64,000 bases of DNA from Galbula dea (lineage: Eukaryota; Chordata; Aves; Piciformes; Galbulidae): positions 62,001 to 126,000 of the forward strand of contig VWZX01009004.1 in NCBI GenBank assembly GCA_013399015.1. Direction: 5' to 3'. A program made the position numbers and the translations under genes. This document shows positions 57,201 through 60,200 of this stretch, piece by piece. Within the stretch, counting starts at the first letter, position 1; every line of letters begins with the position of its first letter. The notes below the pieces were generated by a model. The model was given only the letters and a program-made list of their open reading frames with translations. It was not told where the DNA came from and did not search any database.

Positions 57201-60200
57201 GTGATAGCAGTCGGCTGAAGTCTGTTGAATGCAAATACTGCCCAACTAAATGGGACTGCCAGCAGGACAAGCAGATATTTTTAATTTTCTTTTGAGGGTA
57301 AGTCACATCCTTTATTAGTACTCTCTCCTATTTGGCAAGTTCAAAAATATATTGCTTCATACGAGCATTTTCACAGAGAATAATACCTCTCAAAATGTTT
57401 AAATGGGAAAACTCTTGAAGTTTCAGAATGTAAGTGGTACTGTGTATAAATGATTTTGTTTTTCTCAGTTTCTTATGAAAGAGGAAGATTCAGTTCTTTT
57501 TCATTTTTCTCACAGACTATCAATGGAATGCTGTGTTGATCCGCTTTTAAGGATTTCCTATGACTTTTCCTATGACTATTTTTGTCCAAAATATTTTTAA
57601 CAGCATGCCCTAGAGGTGTGCACATTGTCCTAAACCACCTCTACACATTTTTAAGGACAACTGTAAGTTTTGTTATTTGTTTTTCCTGGCCTCAGCAAAA
57701 GATTCCTCTCCAATTTGTACCCAGAAACTTATTGACAAATATGCTATTTCAGCAACAGAGAAGACTTCAGCCATCAAGTATTTGCCAATTACTGAAAATG
57801 TGTGCTTCTCTAACCAATCAGCCCATTAATTTAACTCTCTCTTAAGTAAGAATGAAACATCATTTCATTAAGTAATCAATGTAATTTTCAATTAACTTAC
57901 AAAATTCATTCATTCTGTACTTGTTCTGCAGGAATGCAGACATCAGTGTCAGCAACAAAAAATGAAGGATCAGTGCATGGATAAATGGAATTTTTGCATC
58001 ACTCTCTTTATCCTTTATCATTACAGAAATGCCTTCTCTTCCAAGATAAAAGCATATACAGAGATGATGGATGGTAACTAGAACATGAGTAAGCAGTGTG
58101 CCCTTGAAGCAAAGACCAATTGCATACTAGGCTGTATTAGAAACAGCATGGCCAAGGTCATGGTCAAGGTCATGGTCAAGGTCATGGTCAAGGGAAGTGC
58201 CTATTCCCATCTATTTGGCACTTGTGAGGCCACATCTAGATTACTGTTTTGGTTTTGAACCCTGTAGTACAAGACACTGGCACACTGGAATAAGTCCAGT
58301 GAACGGCTGCCAAGATGATAAGGAGCTACGGTGCATGACAAAGCAAGAAGAGGCTGACAGAATTGGGTTTATTAAGTCTTAACAAAGAGAAGGCTAAGAG
58401 GATTCTACACCTGCCTAATAGGAATACAGAATGTGGAGACAGACTGTCCTCACTGACAGCACAAGAGCAATAGACACAAGCTGGAAATCAGAAAACTTCA
58501 AGCAGATATAAAGAAACGCTTTTTAATTATCAGGGTGGTCAACTATTGGAACAGGTTTCCCATTAAGGTTGAAAACTGTCTGTCTTCAGAGAGATTGAAA
58601 ACTTGACTGGACAAGTCCCAGAGCAACCTGATCTAACTGCACCTGTTTTGAGCAGGGGTGTGAAATAACTGCCTTCCAACCTAAATTATTTTGTTATTCT
58701 ATCCAGGTCCCAAAGAGTGTAAGATGCCATGTAAATATAACGGGGAAAAAAATCAGTAGTGTCTCTGTGTTTCAAGTTCTAACCAAATTTCCTTTATAAA
58801 ATCCTATTTATTAATTCATCTAACTTTGGCAGAACTATTAGCCTGAAAATTCTTGTGCTTAATCCAGACTCCAAGACATTTTAAAGTTTATATATTCATT
58901 CCTGAGTTGCAAGGTAGTTAATTGCTAGTACACATGCAATTCTTCCACAGAAAAGAACAATTTCTGTTAACTTTCTTCAGGAAGCCTTTTCTTCACTAAC
59001 ATTTTCTGCTGTTACTACTAGCACTGGTAGGACAGTAAGACACACTATAAATGAGCAATGGTCTTTGCCACTGTATTTTCTGATTTAGGAAGGTAAAGCA
59101 AGCCTAATAACATGGAGCCCAGTTTACATAGATTGGGAGAACATATATATTTGCAGGAAAATGACCACTCGTTTCTAAGAAGGAATGAGTGTTTTGATAG
59201 AAATGATGATTTAAAAGTCTATTAATATTACTATTCCTATATCAATATATTATATTAGTATATTACTAAAGTATACACATTTTACATATGTGTATACACC
59301 AGGTATAAATAAGATCACAGAAATTATTATGTTGGTTGATCTTTCATGAAAGATATATAAAATAAAAATACTTCTTAGGTAAGTAATTTTTACAAATAAA
59401 CCATAGAAAAAAGAAAAAGATAAGTGTTCTAATACTACACCTACCTGGTTTTGTCAGTCTGAGGAGATTTGATTCAAGAGCATTTAGATTTTCTGCTGCT
59501 TTTTCCATTGCAGCTAAATGAGATTTCTTTGAAGATGTGGTCTGAAATATCCAATGCTTAGTTATGAAAACTTAGCTTTTACTTAACTAAATCAGCAGGT
59601 CAATAGTGGAGATTATGTCAGATTCCAACTCTTCTAATTCTGTATCTGATAATTTCGTCAACATTGTCTTATTTTCTTTTCAAGTGAAATAAAATTAATG
59701 TTCATAATTCTTTTTAGTACACCTTCAAAAACTTGGCCATGATTGATCTCCAAGGGAATGAGTAGAGCTGCTCTGCTACCAAGTAAGTTTTTAGAGAAGT
59801 CCCACATGTTCCTACAACAACATATTTGAACTGGTTGCTTTCCAGAAGGAAAAAAATATCTTTTGTAGATTATATACTGCCTAAAGAAATCAAAATTTCC
59901 TCTGGAAAGAAATTTCTTACTTCTTATAAAAATTTCTTATGTAATTTTCAGTTAGCCTTACTTGGCTCAAAATACAGTTTTGTTACTATGATCTTAACTT
60001 CCTTTCTCTTTTTCTGTATAAACCTGGAAGCAGCTAACACAAACTCAGCAATAAGCAATGGTGAAAACCTTGTCATGAATTCTACCAGTGTCCTACAAAT
60101 TTTCTTAACATGAACCCTTCCCTGTAAGTTGATTGACATTTTGTCATACACTTTCTGTTTCACACTCGCCCTGCCTCCTTTCTTCTTACCTCTTTTTCAA

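Noticed and set aside
57901..57925. 25-bp micro-exon with GTAAGT donor
   Set aside because: No reading frame is compatible with w3 and w4; two frames contain TGA.
58154..58193. Tandem repeat as a CRISPR-like array
   Set aside because: The repeats are contiguous 12-mers without spacers, inside a LINE in a vertebrate genome.
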